NCBI GenBank assembly: GCA_938016505.1 | Contig: CALLWN010000040.1 | Span: 1-16,553 of the forward strand | DNA from: an uncultured Sphingomonadaceae bacterium | GTDB lineage: Bacteria > Pseudomonadota > Alphaproteobacteria > Sphingomonadales > Sphingomonadaceae | Direction: 5' to 3' | Length of the DNA: 16,553 nucleotides | Made by a program: the position numbers and the translations under genes | The notes under the pieces: model-generated | Databases searched by the model: none | Told to the model about the DNA's origin: nothing | Seen by the model: the letters and a program-made list of their open reading frames with translations, nothing else | In this document: positions 16,044 to 16,553 of the stretch, piece after piece | Layout: each line of letters starts with the position of its first letter | Position numbering within the stretch: position 1 is the first letter of the stretch

Positions 16044-16553
16044 CGCGCTCACGCCCGAGCGCGCCACGCTTGAGGGGCGCAACCGGGTCTTGCGCGGCTT
16101 CGACACCGATCGCGGCACAAGCTTCGGCGCGCCAGCGATCGTGGTCCACCCCAGCCTGGCGCGTCGTGCGACCTTGCCCCAGGGCGCGCCGCGGGCCAGC
16201 CAGCGCAGCGCCCTCGCCAGGCTTGAAGAGATCGTCGGCCTGGCAGCTGCCATACGGCTCGACATCCGCGAAGCGCTCGTTCTGTCCTTGCGGGCCACGA
16301 CCCCGGGCCTGCTGCTGGGCAGGGGCCAAGTCGAGCGCCTCGCCGAACTCGTGGCCGGCCATGGCGCCGAAGTCATCGTGATCGACGCTCGGGTCACGCC
16401 GGTCCAGCAGAAGAACCTTGAGCAGGCAACCGGCGCGAAAGTGATCGACCGCACCAGCCTCATTCTCGAAATCTTCGGGGAGCGGGCCGCGACTGCCGAG
16501 GGACGATTGCAGGTCGAGCTCGCCCATCTCGAGTATCAGGCTGGCCGACTGGT
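16033..16553 (+). CDS. hflX: GTPase HflX, N-terminal part (runs off window)
   Basis: The first 173 codons of HflX, a ribosome-associated GTPase that splits stalled or stressed 70S ribosomes. The visible part is the N-terminal HflX domain: [15 protein letters not shown] (about 62-76), [14 protein letters not shown] (about 90-103), [17 protein letters not shown] and [16 protein letters not shown], then [18 protein letters not shown] at the window edge, which leads into the G domain. The Walker A and switch motifs are beyond 16553. ATG 16033 overlaps hfq by 11 bases, without a strong ribosome binding site, which suggests translational coupling; the exact start is uncertain but the reading frame is secure. 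Confidence 0.92.
   Translation, partial: MQTDALTPERATLEGRNRVLRGFDTDRGTSFGAPAIVVHPSLARRATLPQGAPRASQRSALARLEEIVGLAAAIRLDIREALVLSLRATTPGLLLGRGQVERLAELVAGHGAEVIVIDARVTPVQQKNLEQATGAKVIDRTSLILEIFGERAATAEGRLQVELAHLEYQAGRL

Overview
This is a GC-rich, densely packed chromosomal window from an alphaproteobacterium. The order dusB-ntrB-ntrC-ntrY-ntrX-hfq-hflX, the fused ispDF, and the lipA/ratA/cinA grouping are characteristic of that class. The IspD nucleotide-binding loop and the RatA and LipA N-termini look sphingomonad-like, but the order cannot be fixed from sequence reading alone. Nearly all DNA is coding, no gap reaches 300 bp, and many stops and starts overlap (TGATG, ATGA). I saw no tRNA, rRNA, insertion sequence, phage gene, CRISPR array or plasmid function.

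Region 1 (1-2296): on the minus strand, a 2-dehydropantoate reductase (panE-like) runs into the 5' end of acetyl-CoA synthetase, which leaves the window. Divergent from it is a zinc-free quinone oxidoreductase. Region 2 (2280-4248, minus): a tightly coupled operon pgsA-moaD-moaE-GST for phosphatidylglycerol synthesis, molybdopterin synthase and a glutathione transferase-like protein. Region 3 (4299-6427, plus): nitroreductase, lipoyl synthase and a RatA/COQ10-type ubiquinone-binding protein. Region 4 (6399-8089, minus): the bifunctional isoprenoid enzyme IspDF, overlapped by a stand-alone CinA C-terminal (NMN deamidase-type) gene. Region 5 (8162-16553, plus): dusB, then the two nitrogen-control two-component systems NtrBC and NtrYX, then hfq and the start of hflX.

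Region 5 forms the main functional unit. NtrB and NtrY are histidine kinases: NtrB is soluble with a PAS domain, and NtrY is membrane-bound with HAMP and PAS domains. NtrC and NtrX are their response regulators. NtrC keeps the sigma-54 contact motif GAFTGA, while NtrX lacks it, so the two probably act on promoters by different mechanisms. Hfq and HflX follow as RNA- and ribosome-linked regulators.

The content is ordinary core genome and I see no convincing new multi-gene system. The observations most worth following are: a stem-loop directly upstream of the hfq ribosome binding site; the short ntrC-ntrY gap with NtrC-like half-sites; a Tyr-to-His change in the LipA RSSY motif; and tail-to-tail gene pairs that overlap, leaving no room for intergenic terminators.
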